This document shows, piece after piece, positions 1-5,469 of a stretch of DNA of 5,469 bases. Source of the stretch: Thermoplasmata archaeon (GTDB lineage Archaea > Thermoplasmatota > Thermoplasmata > Lutacidiplasmatales > UBA184); NCBI GenBank assembly GCA_030038885.1, contig JASHQY010000029.1, positions 1 to 5,469 of the forward strand, written 5' to 3'. Both the position numbers and the translations under genes were made by a program. How positions within the stretch are numbered: position 1 is the first letter of the stretch; every line of letters begins with the position of its first letter. Below the pieces are notes generated by a model. It was not told where the DNA came from and ran no database searches. It saw nothing but the letters and a program-made list of their open reading frames with translations.

Positions 1-329
1 CCAAGATCGTCGGCAGTTGCGTGCCGTTGGTGCAATCGTTTTGGCAACTCTGTTTGACGGACGTTGTGAGTTCGCGGGTTGGCGTACTTCACGTTCCTAA
101 AGCCGGGAAACATCCACCACACTTCTCGTCGGCGAGAAAGCGGGCCCGACGCGCGTTGGACGCCGACCGTCATTGTGCGGCTCGGCCGAGACGAAGCGGA
201 CAACGATTGTTGTCGACGTGGGGGATCGCTCCGGGCGCCCCATCCTTGGCCAATCGAACGGACGCGAAGCTGGTCTCCGGCCTCCGTCGGGAATGACGCC
301 CATTCGGCTTTGCGCCGGCCGGAGCGCCG
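1..329. other. Left-edge region without a recognised gene
   Basis: No convincing gene is visible on either strand. The plus frame open at the left edge ends at TAA 98-100. It gives about 32 residues, including RAVGAIVLATLFDGRCEFAGW, and could be the last codons of an upstream gene, but I recognise no family. The other open frames are rich in Arg, Pro and Ser, as expected of chance reading frames in GC-rich DNA. The stretch should hold the promoter of the ATP-grasp operon. I see no clear TATA box or -35/-10 pair, only the inverted repeat at 199-214. Confidence 0.5.
199..214. promoter_or_regulatory. Inverted repeat, possible operator or hairpin upstream of the operon
   Basis: GACAAC-GATT-GTTGTC is a perfect 6-bp inverted repeat with a 4-base spacer, 115 bases before the ATP-grasp start. 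It could be a half-site pair for a dimeric regulator or a small hairpin in a leader RNA. A repeat of this size also arises by chance at an appreciable rate, so its position upstream of a three-gene unit is the only support for function. Confidence 0.25.
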
Positions 330-1436
330 ATGGCCCCCATCGCCATCCTTATGATGCCCGCTCAAGTCGAGCGGCCGGTGGGCCCTCGGCCTGGCGGGCC
401 GGGCGACTCGGAGTCGATCGTGAGCGCCGCGAGGACCGGGAACCCGAGCCGTCCGGCCACGGGGTCGGGAGCACGCTCCGCCGACCTCGCTGTTCTCTAC
501 GAACACCCGGCGTGGTTCGAGAAGGTTTTCGCGGAGCTCGATCGTCGGGGAATCGACTACGTGCGGTTGCACGCTCCCGAGCATTTCTTCAACCTCGACC
601 GCGGGGAGCGTCCGTGGCCGGTCCTGTTCAACCGGATGAGCCCTTCGGCCTGGCGCCGCGAGCACGGCAGCGGCCTGTTCTACGCGCTGAGCTACCTCAG
701 CCACCTCGAGTCGCTCGGCACCCGAGTCGTGAACGGCTCGAAGGCGTTCCGTTACGAACTTTCGAAGGCGCTCCAGCTGTCCCTCCTGCGATCGCTCGAC
801 CTCCCGTTCCCGAAGACCCGGGTCATCCACGCTCCCGAACAGGCACCGGAAGCGGCGGCGGGCCTCCGCTTCCCGGTGATCATCAAGCCCAACATCGGCG
901 GCAGCGGCGCCGGCATCGTTCGGTTCGGTGGGCCGGAGGAGCTCGAACGGGCCGTCCGGAACCACCAGCTGCAGTTGGGGTTCGACCACGTCGGGCTCCT
1001 GCAAGAGTTCCTCCCGGCCCGGGGGGGCTTCATCACGCGCGTCGAGACGTTGAACGGCCGCTACCTCTATGGCATTCGCGTCCACCTCACCGGGGAAACG
1101 TTCGATCTCTGCCCGGCGGATATCTGCCGGACCACGAGCGGCCAGGACCTCACCGCGCCCGGCTGCGTCGTCGAGGCGAGCAAGGCGGGCCTTCGGGTCG
1201 AGGGCTACGAGCCGCCCCCGTCGATCCTCCGGGCCGTGGAGTCGATCGCCCGGGGCGCCGGGATCGACGTGGGCGGGATCGAATACCTCGTCGACGACCG
1301 GGACGGCCAGGTCTACTACTACGACGTGAACGCTCTGTCGAATTTCGTCGCGGACGCCCCGTCGGTGGTCGGCTTCGACCCGTTCGCCCGGCTGGTCGAC
1401 TTCCTCGAGGAGACCATCGACGATGCCCGGAAATGA
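330..1436 (+). CDS. RimK-like ATP-grasp ligase
   Basis: This 368-residue ATP-grasp protein probably joins a carboxylate to an amine or thiol through an acyl-phosphate, in the cytoplasm. Residues 52-135 form the pre-ATP-grasp domain (LAVLYEHPAWFEKVFAELD, then VLFNRMSPSAW). The ATP-binding part follows: SKALQLSLL with K146, FPVIIKP with K186, the glycine-rich loop NIGGSGAG at 188-195, and LLQEFLP with E226. The metal-binding end is GGIEYLVD with E318 and YYYDVNALSNF with D332 and N334. All expected ATP and Mg ligands seem present. Residues 1-50 are Pro/Gly/Ser/Arg-rich and lie outside the fold. GGAG at 321-324 lies 5 bases before ATG 330, which supports this start; GTG 420 is an alternative. 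It is the first gene of a unit with the LLM oxygenase and LUD genes. The fold is secure; the substrate is unknown. Confidence 0.9.
   Translation: MAPIAILMMPAQVERPVGPRPGGPGDSESIVSAARTGNPSRPATGSGARSADLAVLYEHPAWFEKVFAELDRRGIDYVRLHAPEHFFNLDRGERPWPVLFNRMSPSAWRREHGSGLFYALSYLSHLESLGTRVVNGSKAFRYELSKALQLSLLRSLDLPFPKTRVIHAPEQAPEAAAGLRFPVIIKPNIGGSGAGIVRFGGPEELERAVRNHQLQLGFDHVGLLQEFLPARGGFITRVETLNGRYLYGIRVHLTGETFDLCPADICRTTSGQDLTAPGCVVEASKAGLRVEGYEPPPSILRAVESIARGAGIDVGGIEYLVDDRDGQVYYYDVNALSNFVADAPSVVGFDPFARLVDFLEETIDDARK
1407..1412 (+). promoter_or_regulatory. Ribosome binding site inside the upstream gene
   Basis: GAGGAG ends 10 bases before ATG 1423, within the last codons of the ATP-grasp gene. It supports 1423 as the oxygenase start despite the 14-base overlap with the preceding gene, and suggests that the two genes are translationally coupled. 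Confidence 0.45.
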
Positions 1437-2484
1437 GCCCCGACGGATCCGGTTCGGCTACTGGATGCCGGTCTTCGGCGGCTGGCTCCGGAACGTCGAG
1501 GACGAGCGGATGGAGGCGACGTGGCCCTACGTGCGCGACCTCGCGCTCCGCAGCGAGGAGCTCGGCTTCGATCTGAGCCTGATCGCCGAGCTCAACCTGA
1601 ACGACATCAAGGGCATCCAGGCCCCGACGCTGGATGCGTGGTCGACCGCCGCGGCGCTGGCCGCCGTGACCCGACGCCTCGAGCTCATGATCGCCGTACG
1701 ACCGACGTTCCATCTGCCCCCGCTCCTGGCCAAGCAGGCCGCGAACATCGACCGCATCAGCGGGGGCCGGCTCGCCCTCAACGTCGTGTCGTCGTGGTGG
1801 GAACAGGAGGCCCGGATGTACGGCGTCCAGTTCGACACGCACGAGGAGCGCTACGCCCGAACCTCGGAGTGGCTGGACGTGCTCACCGGGGTCTGGTCGA
1901 ACGACGCGTTCTCGTACTCGGGCCGGTACTACCGCGTGGAGGGTACGGTCCTGGAGCCGAAACCCCTCCGTCGGCCGAGGCCTCCCATCTACGCGGGCGG
2001 AGAGTCGGAGGCGGCGAAGGACCTTATCGCGGCGAAGTGCGACGCGTACGTGATGCACGGGGATTCTCCCGAACAGGTGGCCGCGAGGATCCGCGACATG
2101 TCGGACCGCCGCGCCCGCCGGGGCCTCCCCCCGCTCCGCTTCGGCCTCGCAGGCTACGCCTGCGTGCGGGATTCGGACGCGGAGGCCGCCGAGGTGGTCC
2201 GACGGATCACGAACGTCCGGAGCCATGCCGCCGGGCTGGCGAACTTCGAGCAGTGGCTCCGCGGGACGCAGCTCGAGCGACCGATGGCGATCGAGGAGTA
2301 CTCCGTCTCGAACCGGGGCCTGCGCTCCGGGCTCGTGGGAACGCCCGAGAAGGTCGGCGACCAGATCGCGCGGTTCGCGGCCGCGGGGGTCGACCTGCTG
2401 CTCCTCCAGTTCAGCCCTCAGCTCGAGGAGATGGAACGGTTCAGCGACGAGGTCATCCGCCCCTACGCGGCCGCTCTCGCCTAG
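1423..2484 (+). CDS. LLM-class flavin-dependent monooxygenase (SsuD/SfnG-like)
   Basis: This 353-residue bacterial-luciferase-like TIM-barrel protein is of normal length and appears complete. Members oxidise small substrates with reduced FMN from a separate reductase, or with F420. Residues 9-20 form the first barrel strand (IRFGYWMPVFGG). Residues 98-123 carry the family signature: LLAKQAANIDRISGGRL, then NVVSSWW. Residues 133-158 hold the FDTHEERYARTSEWLDVL segment typical of the SsuD and SfnG branch (alkanesulfonate and dimethylsulfone monooxygenases). The C-terminal GLVGTPEKVGDQIARFAAAGVDLLLLQF is the usual last strand and helix. The start overlaps the ATP-grasp gene by 14 bases, and the LUD gene follows after 4 bases. 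No flavin reductase or sulfonate transporter is visible, so the sulfur-scavenging role of named relatives should not be assumed. Family confidence is high, substrate unknown. Confidence 0.92.
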   Translation: MPGNEPRRIRFGYWMPVFGGWLRNVEDERMEATWPYVRDLALRSEELGFDLSLIAELNLNDIKGIQAPTLDAWSTAAALAAVTRRLELMIAVRPTFHLPPLLAKQAANIDRISGGRLALNVVSSWWEQEARMYGVQFDTHEERYARTSEWLDVLTGVWSNDAFSYSGRYYRVEGTVLEPKPLRRPRPPIYAGGESEAAKDLIAAKCDAYVMHGDSPEQVAARIRDMSDRRARRGLPPLRFGLAGYACVRDSDAEAAEVVRRITNVRSHAAGLANFEQWLRGTQLERPMAIEEYSVSNRGLRSGLVGTPEKVGDQIARFAAAGVDLLLLQFSPQLEEMERFSDEVIRPYAAALA

Positions 2485-2488
2485 GCTC

Positions 2489-3166
2489 GTGACGGACGCC
2501 CGCCCCTCCCCGCCGCCGGTCTCCCGTCGGACCGGGAGGCAGGTCGATCCCGATCCGACGTCGTTCGATGAGGTCGCGAGCCCCGAACGCGTGGCGATCG
2601 TCGCACGCGCGCTCCGGGAGCGTGGGCTCGATGTCGAGATCGTCGAGGACGCGGAGGCCGCTCGAGCGGCCTTCCTGCGCCGGGTCGGTCCGGCCGACGA
2701 GGTCTTGGAGGCGACGTCCCAGACCCTCGAGGAGATCGGCCTGGGCCGGGAACGCACCGGCACGACACCGTATCGGCGCCTCCGTCCGGAACTCGATCGG
2801 CTGGCGCGCGCGGGGCTGCGGGAGGAGAAGCGGAGGCGGGGGGCCAGCCCGGGGGTCATCGTGGGGAGCGCCCAGGCGGTGACCGAACAGGGCGAGATCC
2901 TTGTGGCGTCCGGAAGCGGCAGCCAGCTGGGCCCCTACAGCTACGGGGCCGCACGCGTGATCTGGGTGATCGGCGCGCAGAAGATCGTCCGGGACCTCGA
3001 CGAGGGCCTCCGCCGGATTCGGGAGTTCGCGCTACCGCTTGAGGACGCACGAGTGCGCGGCCGAGGAGGAGAGGGGAGCTCGTTCAACAAGTTGCTCGTC
3101 GTGTTCGGAGAGCATCAGGCCCACCGAGCCCTCGTCATCCTCGTCGAGAGCAAACTGGGGGTCTGA
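2489..3166 (+). CDS. Small stand-alone LUD-domain protein (LutC/YkgG-type fold)
   Basis: This is a 225-residue protein of the LUD (lactate utilisation) family, in the short single-domain form. Matching segments run in order: FDEVASPERV then ALRERGLDVEIVED (26-54), EVLEATSQTLEEIGL (71-85), the core VGSAQAVTEQGEILVASGSGSQ (125-146), then VIWVIGAQKIVRDLDEGLRRI (157-177) and ALPLED (181-186). The terminal LVESKLGV matches the usual end of the family, so the C-terminus is intact. LutC works with the iron-sulfur partners LutA and LutB in lactate oxidation. Neither is present, so this copy likely does something else. I choose GTG 2489, 4 bases after the oxygenase stop. It lacks a clear Shine-Dalgarno site and adds about 25 Pro/Arg-rich residues before the conserved part. 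GTG 2591 is possible but would cut into the domain. The biochemical role of stand-alone LUD proteins is poorly known. Confidence 0.87.
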   Translation: MTDARPSPPPVSRRTGRQVDPDPTSFDEVASPERVAIVARALRERGLDVEIVEDAEAARAAFLRRVGPADEVLEATSQTLEEIGLGRERTGTTPYRRLRPELDRLARAGLREEKRRRGASPGVIVGSAQAVTEQGEILVASGSGSQLGPYSYGAARVIWVIGAQKIVRDLDEGLRRIREFALPLEDARVRGRGGEGSSFNKLLVVFGEHQAHRALVILVESKLGV

Positions 3167-3181
3167 GCGGGTTCGCCCCGC
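3167..3181 (+). terminator. Short GC hairpin directly after the LUD stop
   Basis: GCGGG-TTCGC-CCCGC makes a perfect 5-bp stem with a 5-base loop immediately after the TGA at 3164-3166. No T-run follows, so it is not a classical intrinsic terminator. It may mark or protect the 3' end of the operon transcript, or be chance in GC-rich DNA. Confidence 0.25.
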
Positions 3182-3196
3182 GGCACCTCGAGACCC

Positions 3197-3557
3197 GCTC
3201 CCGAGGTCGTCCTGGGTGAAGTCTTTCTGACCATGGCTTCCGATGCGCTCTCTGGATCCATCCCAGTGGCGCTGGCTGAAGACGCATCGCGGCGACTGAT
3301 TGAGAGGGTAGAGGAACAGGCGCCTTCGAATCTGAGGGCTCGGAGCCCATGAAGGAGGCGACCCCATCGAGCTTGCGGGCAAACTGAGGCGTCAGGACCA
3401 TCGTCTCGATCTTACCGACGCCATGGTCGCGACCACCGCGGGAACCTGCGAGGACTGGGAGGTCCTGTTGACCAGCGACTCCAACCTGCGGACCTGTCGA
3501 CCCTCACCCGCGTTCGCGAGAGAAAAGCCGATGTCGATTCGAGAAGCGCCACGCTGA
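3197..3557 (+). pseudogene. Decayed PIN-domain (VapC-like) remnant with frameshift
   Basis: Two neighbouring plus frames together read like the last two thirds of a PIN-domain ribonuclease, the toxin fold of VapBC systems. In the first frame, 3197-3352 reads APEVVLGEVFLTM, then ALAEDASRRLIERVEEQ, and stops at TGA 3350. In the next frame, from about 3345, it reads GGDPIELAGKLRRQDHRL, then LTDAMVATTA and EVLLTSDSNL, and stops at TGA 3555. These match the PIN pattern of a helix-borne Glu (GEVF), the central Asp (TDAMVATTA) and the late Asp (TSDSNL). The first catalytic Asp and roughly 40 N-terminal residues are missing, because that stretch would fall inside the intact end of the LUD gene. No VapB antitoxin is seen. 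Missing start, internal stop and frameshift argue for a dead gene; a sequencing error would explain the shift but not the missing N-terminus. It could instead come from a non-toxin PIN protein. Confidence 0.6.
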
Positions 3558-3862
3558 CGCATCTGCGCTTTCGAGTGGGCTGTTCCCCCTCGAAACTGGG
3601 GCGCGGCGCGATCGCATCTCGGAGTCGGCGACGCGGATGAAGCGCCTGGTACGTTCACGTTGGCCGCGGGGGATTCCCTCCGAACCGTCGGGGCGGCTCG
3701 CCACGCGCGGACGACGCAACTGTATGCCCTTCCAGATCGCAACCGCTCTCTGAATGAACGTAGGAGCATCGTTCACTTGCTTACCTAAGCTCATGTAAGG
3801 AAACTAGTCAGAGACGGTTCGTTGCGGACGGGGCACGATCCTGGTGGAGCCGTGGCCGAGGC
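3558..3862. other. Intergenic stretch without a recognised gene
   Basis: About 300 bases separate the PIN remnant from the end of the convergent SRPBCC gene. Open frames exist on both strands but show no recognisable motif. A minus ATG at 3794 starts MSLGKQVNDAPTFIQRAVAI, which looks briefly protein-like before turning into Arg/Ser-rich sequence. It has no ribosome binding site, so I do not call it. This may be further decayed coding DNA. Confidence 0.4.
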
Positions 3863-3864
3863 TC
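3847..3864 (-). terminator. Weak hairpin overlapping the SRPBCC stop
   Basis: GAGCC at 3847-3851 pairs with GGCTC at 3860-3864 across an 8-base loop. The stem overlaps the minus-strand TGA at 3865-3863. No adjacent T-run is present; a T-rich patch lies about 45 bases further downstream on the minus strand. A stem of 5 bp is weak evidence. Confidence 0.15.
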
Positions 3865-4333
3865 AGTTTCGCCCGCTAGGGGCCTCCCGCGCCAGCCGCT
3901 GCCAGTTCCGAAAGACGTAACGGTGTACTTGCTTCAGACCGAGGCGGAGCTCCAGGCGTTTCAGCCACGGATAGCCCGCGGCCACCTGCACGCGGGTCTG
4001 TCGGCGGACCGCGACTCCTTCGCGGATCGGCTCGATCTCGAACCGGTCTTCGATCGCCTCGATGCCCTTCGTGGATGGCAGGTCGTTGGTCTCCATCCGA
4101 AAGGCGAGCGTGCGTTCGGGGACCCATTCGAGAATCCGCTGGTGGACCGTCCCCTGGTCGGAGACGCACTCCCTCTCTGCTCCTACACCTCCACCGGCCG
4201 GGAGCCGACATTCCAGCGGCTGCGGCACTCCCAGCTTGAAGAGCAAGGAACTCGAACGATCCATCCGCGAGTTGCCGAGCAACGGCCAGATCGCTTGCGC
4301 CCGGCTCGCGAAACGACGGCGGGTTCGGATCAC
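3863..4333 (-). CDS. SRPBCC (START/Bet v 1-like) family protein
   Basis: This 156-residue minus-strand protein has the helix-grip fold that encloses a hydrophobic ligand pocket; the family includes polyketide cyclases and lipid or ligand binders. Starting at GTG 4333, IRTRRRF is the first strand and AQAIWPLL with W16 is the usual alpha-1 segment. Then come LECRLPAGGGVGAERECVSD (40-59), GTVHQRILEWVPERTLAFRM (61-80), EDRFEIEPI with VRRQTRVQVAAG, and the C-terminal helix LGLKQVHRYVFRNWQRLA. Length and element order fit a complete single-domain member. The frame stays open to ATG 4594, but residues upstream of LVIRT are Arg/Pro-rich and not protein-like. GTG 4360 would add nine residues. No clear ribosome binding site marks any of these starts. 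It is convergent with the LUD operon and flanked by gene remnants, so the context gives no function. Ligand and role are unknown. Confidence 0.72.
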   Translation of the reverse strand: MIRTRRRFASRAQAIWPLLGNSRMDRSSSLLFKLGVPQPLECRLPAGGGVGAERECVSDQGTVHQRILEWVPERTLAFRMETNDLPSTKGIEAIEDRFEIEPIREGVAVRRQTRVQVAAGYPWLKRLELRLGLKQVHRYVFRNWQRLAREAPSGRN

Positions 4334-4360
4334 GAGGGTCCGACCGGACGGAGCTGCCAC

Positions 4361-4775
4361 ACGTACGCTATCGGCTCGAGTTCGCTTAACGGCGCGCCTG
4401 AGTCCACCGCGGTTCGGGAGGCACGACGGGCGCACGGGCGGGCGGCCGAAGTCTTCGCTGCGCCGGCCGGCCGTGCCGACCGAACGAAGAGGCGCAACTT
4501 CGGGTTGCACCTCCCGACCCTTCTTCGCTCGGAGTGAGATGCCGGCCTTTGCGTTGCCTAGGTGTGTCTCGGAGAGCTGTCGTAGACCGTCCACGGGCAG
4601 CTGCCACCATGGCTCGAAGGTCAGACCGCTTCGTCACCCCACCGCGGACCCTTACCTCGTCCACGGCAAGGGGGCCTTTGATAGCAACAGTCCCGTACGT
4701 GGAGCGGAGGGCGCCTCAAACCCCGCGTATCCGAGCCGACATGAAGGGGGAGGGCCGGCCGAAGCAACGCGGACG
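4361..4775. other. Region between SRPBCC and the GyrI-like remnant
   Basis: About 415 bases with no confident gene. It should contain the minus-strand promoter of the SRPBCC gene. The only AT-leaning spot is GTTAAG, about 30 bases upstream of GTG 4360, which is weak. In the first plus frame, about 4678-4750 reads LIATVPYVERRAPQTPRI and then RADMKG. This might be the frame-shifted N-terminal strand of the downstream GyrI-like domain, but the resemblance is slight. Confidence 0.4.
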
Positions 4776-5090
4776 CTCGAATCCAGGCTTCGGTCCATCA
4801 AGGGTCGGAAGTTCTACGGCGCGTTCCGGATTGTTCCGGAAGCCGCGGAGTATTTCGCCTGCGTTGCGAAGTCGGCTCGGGAGGATTCCGCCTCGATGCA
4901 GCTCGAGGGGGGGCAGATTCCCGGAGGTCACTACATTCGACACAGGCTGTTCGAGTGGTCGAAAGCGGCTGCCGAGGGGAAGCTGACATCGGTTTCCCAG
5001 GATAGGGCGCGTTACTACGACGTGGACAGGACGCGACCCGAGCTCGAGTACCATCGATGCATGGAGGAAATGCACCTCCTCCTTCCAGCG
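4776..5090 (+). pseudogene. GyrI-like effector-binding domain remnant
   Basis: In the third plus frame, about 105 codons read like the C-terminal half of a GyrI-like (AraC effector-binding type) small-molecule-binding domain. The segments are IKGRKFYGAFRIV, then EYFACVAKSA, LEGGQIPGGHYIRHRLFEW, and DRTRPELEYHRCMEEMHLLLP. The combination of KGRKFYG, an xACV strand, IPGG.Y, a DPxRPxxEYxR-like stretch and a final LLLP is typical of this fold, which senses drugs or metabolites. No in-frame ATG, GTG or TTG occurs between TTG at 4551 and the internal ATG 4893. After LLLPA the frame runs on through non-protein-like sequence to 5465 instead of stopping. The gene has therefore lost its beginning and its natural stop, and is probably dead. 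A sequencing or assembly indel is the alternative. The domain call is moderately secure; regulator versus stand-alone protein is undecidable. Confidence 0.55.
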
Positions 5091-5128
5091 CAGGGTCGCG
5101 GTCCCGCACCGCTAGATTGGGCCAGAGC

Positions 5129-5168
5129 TGATGGACGGAGCCCATCACTCGAATCCCGGGGACCGGGA
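5129..5168 (+). repeat. Two adjacent small inverted repeats
   Basis: TGATGG at 5129-5134 pairs with CCATCA at 5142-5147 across 7 bases. TCCCGG at 5154-5159 pairs with CCGGGA at 5163-5168 across 3 bases. Both have perfect 6-bp arms and are only 6 bases apart, about 40 bases past the end of the GyrI-like remnant. They may be a leftover terminator of that gene or a regulatory element. There is no T-run. Confidence 0.25.
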
Positions 5169-5283
5169 ATCGACCGGCCGCTGCGTGATCCGTGCACGAA
5201 CGGACGACGAGATCTGTTCGCCGGCAGAGGGGAATGGCGGTTAGCCCATACCGGCGGGAATCCTACCTTCGTCGCGAGCGGGG

Positions 5284-5292
5284 TAGATATAG
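5284..5292 (+). promoter_or_regulatory. Possible TATA-like or -10 element for the carbonic anhydrase
   Basis: TAGATATAG is the only clearly AT-rich spot in the 100 bases before the TTG start. Its centre lies about 39 bases upstream. In an archaeon this fits a TATA box with a very short leader; in a bacterium it could be a -10 box, but no convincing -35 is seen. Weak evidence either way. Confidence 0.2.
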
Positions 5293-5326
5293 CGGAACGC
5301 GGTCACGATGCCCGCGGGGCGAGTCC

Positions 5327-5469
5327 TTGTCTCCGGAGTCGACCGATCCTGTCGAGTCCTTTGTCCGCGCCAACGAAGCCTACGCCAGCAAATTCGCCAA
5401 GGGGGACCTCGCGATGCGCGCGAAAACCGGCGTTACGGTCCTTACCTGTGGGGACTCCCGAGTAGACCC
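5327..5469 (+). CDS. Beta-class carbonic anhydrase, N-terminal part (runs off the window)
   Basis: The last 143 bases encode the first 47 residues of a protein whose sequence fits beta-carbonic anhydrase, a zinc enzyme interconverting CO2 and bicarbonate. Residues 10-28 read ESFVRANEAYASKFAKGDL, the usual N-terminal helix region. Residues 36-47 read VTVLTCGDSRVD, the strand carrying the first zinc ligand (C41) and the Asp-Arg dyad (D43, R45) of the CxDSR motif. The His-x-x-Cys ligands would lie beyond the window. I choose TTG 5327 because protein-like sequence begins there, with a weak GGGG patch at 5316-5319 in front. The in-frame ATG 5234 would add about 30 Arg-rich residues unlike the family; ATG 5308 is in another frame. 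The middle residue of CxDSR is Gly where Met or similar is common, a tolerated position. It follows the GyrI-like remnant with about 236 bases between. Confidence 0.78.
   Translation, partial: MSPESTDPVESFVRANEAYASKFAKGDLAMRAKTGVTVLTCGDSRVD

Larger units (their letters stand above)
5091..5326. other. Leader region before the carbonic anhydrase
   Basis: No gene is recognised here. It holds two neighbouring small inverted repeats (5129-5147 and 5154-5168) and an AT-rich GATATA at 5286-5291. The first plus frame from about 5116 to 5244 is open and contains MDGAHHSNPGDRESTGRC, but I cannot assign it to a family. Confidence 0.4.

Noticed and set aside
173..1576. 467-residue plus-strand open frame
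   Set aside because: It is dominated by Arg, Pro and Gly, has no family motif, and lies over the ATP-grasp gene in another frame. It is a GC-driven shadow.
1521..2492. 323-residue plus-strand open frame
   Set aside because: It lies entirely over the LLM oxygenase gene in another frame, is Arg/Gly/Pro-rich, and has no recognisable domain.
1150..2859. 569-residue minus-strand open frame
   Set aside because: It is antisense to three well-supported genes, and its composition (Arg, Ser and Pro runs) is that of a complementary shadow.
3504..3794. Minus-strand frame starting MSLGKQVNDAPTF
   Set aside because: The first 25 or so residues look plausible, but there is no ribosome binding site, the remainder is Arg/Ser-rich, and it overlaps the PIN remnant.
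3923..4537. 204-residue plus-strand open frame
   Set aside because: It is mostly antisense to the SRPBCC gene, which has clear family segments, while this frame has none.
5129..5170. Possible tRNA T-arm around CTCGAATCCC
   Set aside because: The 5' half of the T-stem does not pair with the 3' half, and no acceptor or anticodon stem can be built around it.
5191..5198. CGTGCACG 8-bp palindrome
   Set aside because: A single 8-bp palindrome is expected by chance and lies next to nothing it would obviously control.
4062..5465. 467-residue plus-strand open frame taken as one gene
   Set aside because: Only about 4776-5090 is protein-like. The rest is antisense to the SRPBCC gene or noise, and its terminal TAG lies inside the carbonic anhydrase in a different frame.

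Overview
This is a GC-rich prokaryotic segment. Third codon positions in the confident genes are overwhelmingly G or C, GTG and TTG starts appear, and Shine-Dalgarno signals are present for some genes and missing for others. Bacterium or archaeon cannot be decided from these bases. The gene families (ATP-grasp, LLM flavoprotein, LUD, SRPBCC, PIN, GyrI-like, beta-carbonic anhydrase) occur in both. The mix suggests an uncultured soil or sediment lineage, which is inference only.

Layout. Bases 1-329 hold no recognisable gene, only a 6-bp-arm inverted repeat at 199-214. Bases 330-3166 carry a tight three-gene plus-strand unit: a RimK-like ATP-grasp ligase, an LLM-class flavin-dependent monooxygenase whose start overlaps the ligase stop by 14 bases, and a small stand-alone LUD-domain protein starting 4 bases after the oxygenase stop. 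The spacing points to one transcript. It could serve an uncharacterised small-molecule pathway, but no substrate can be named.

Downstream the coding density collapses. Bases 3197-3557 hold a decayed, frameshifted PIN-domain (VapC-like) remnant. Bases 3558-3862 hold nothing recognised. A minus-strand SRPBCC protein occupies 3863-4333. A GyrI-like effector-binding domain follows at about 4776-5090 with neither start nor stop, so it is probably a second remnant. Bases 5091-5326 have small hairpins. The first 47 codons of a beta-carbonic anhydrase begin with TTG at 5327 and run off the right edge.

The most notable points are the uncharacterised ATP-grasp/LLM/LUD unit, the two gene remnants packed around the SRPBCC gene, and the carbonic anhydrase start, which is easily missed because it has neither ATG nor stop within the window.
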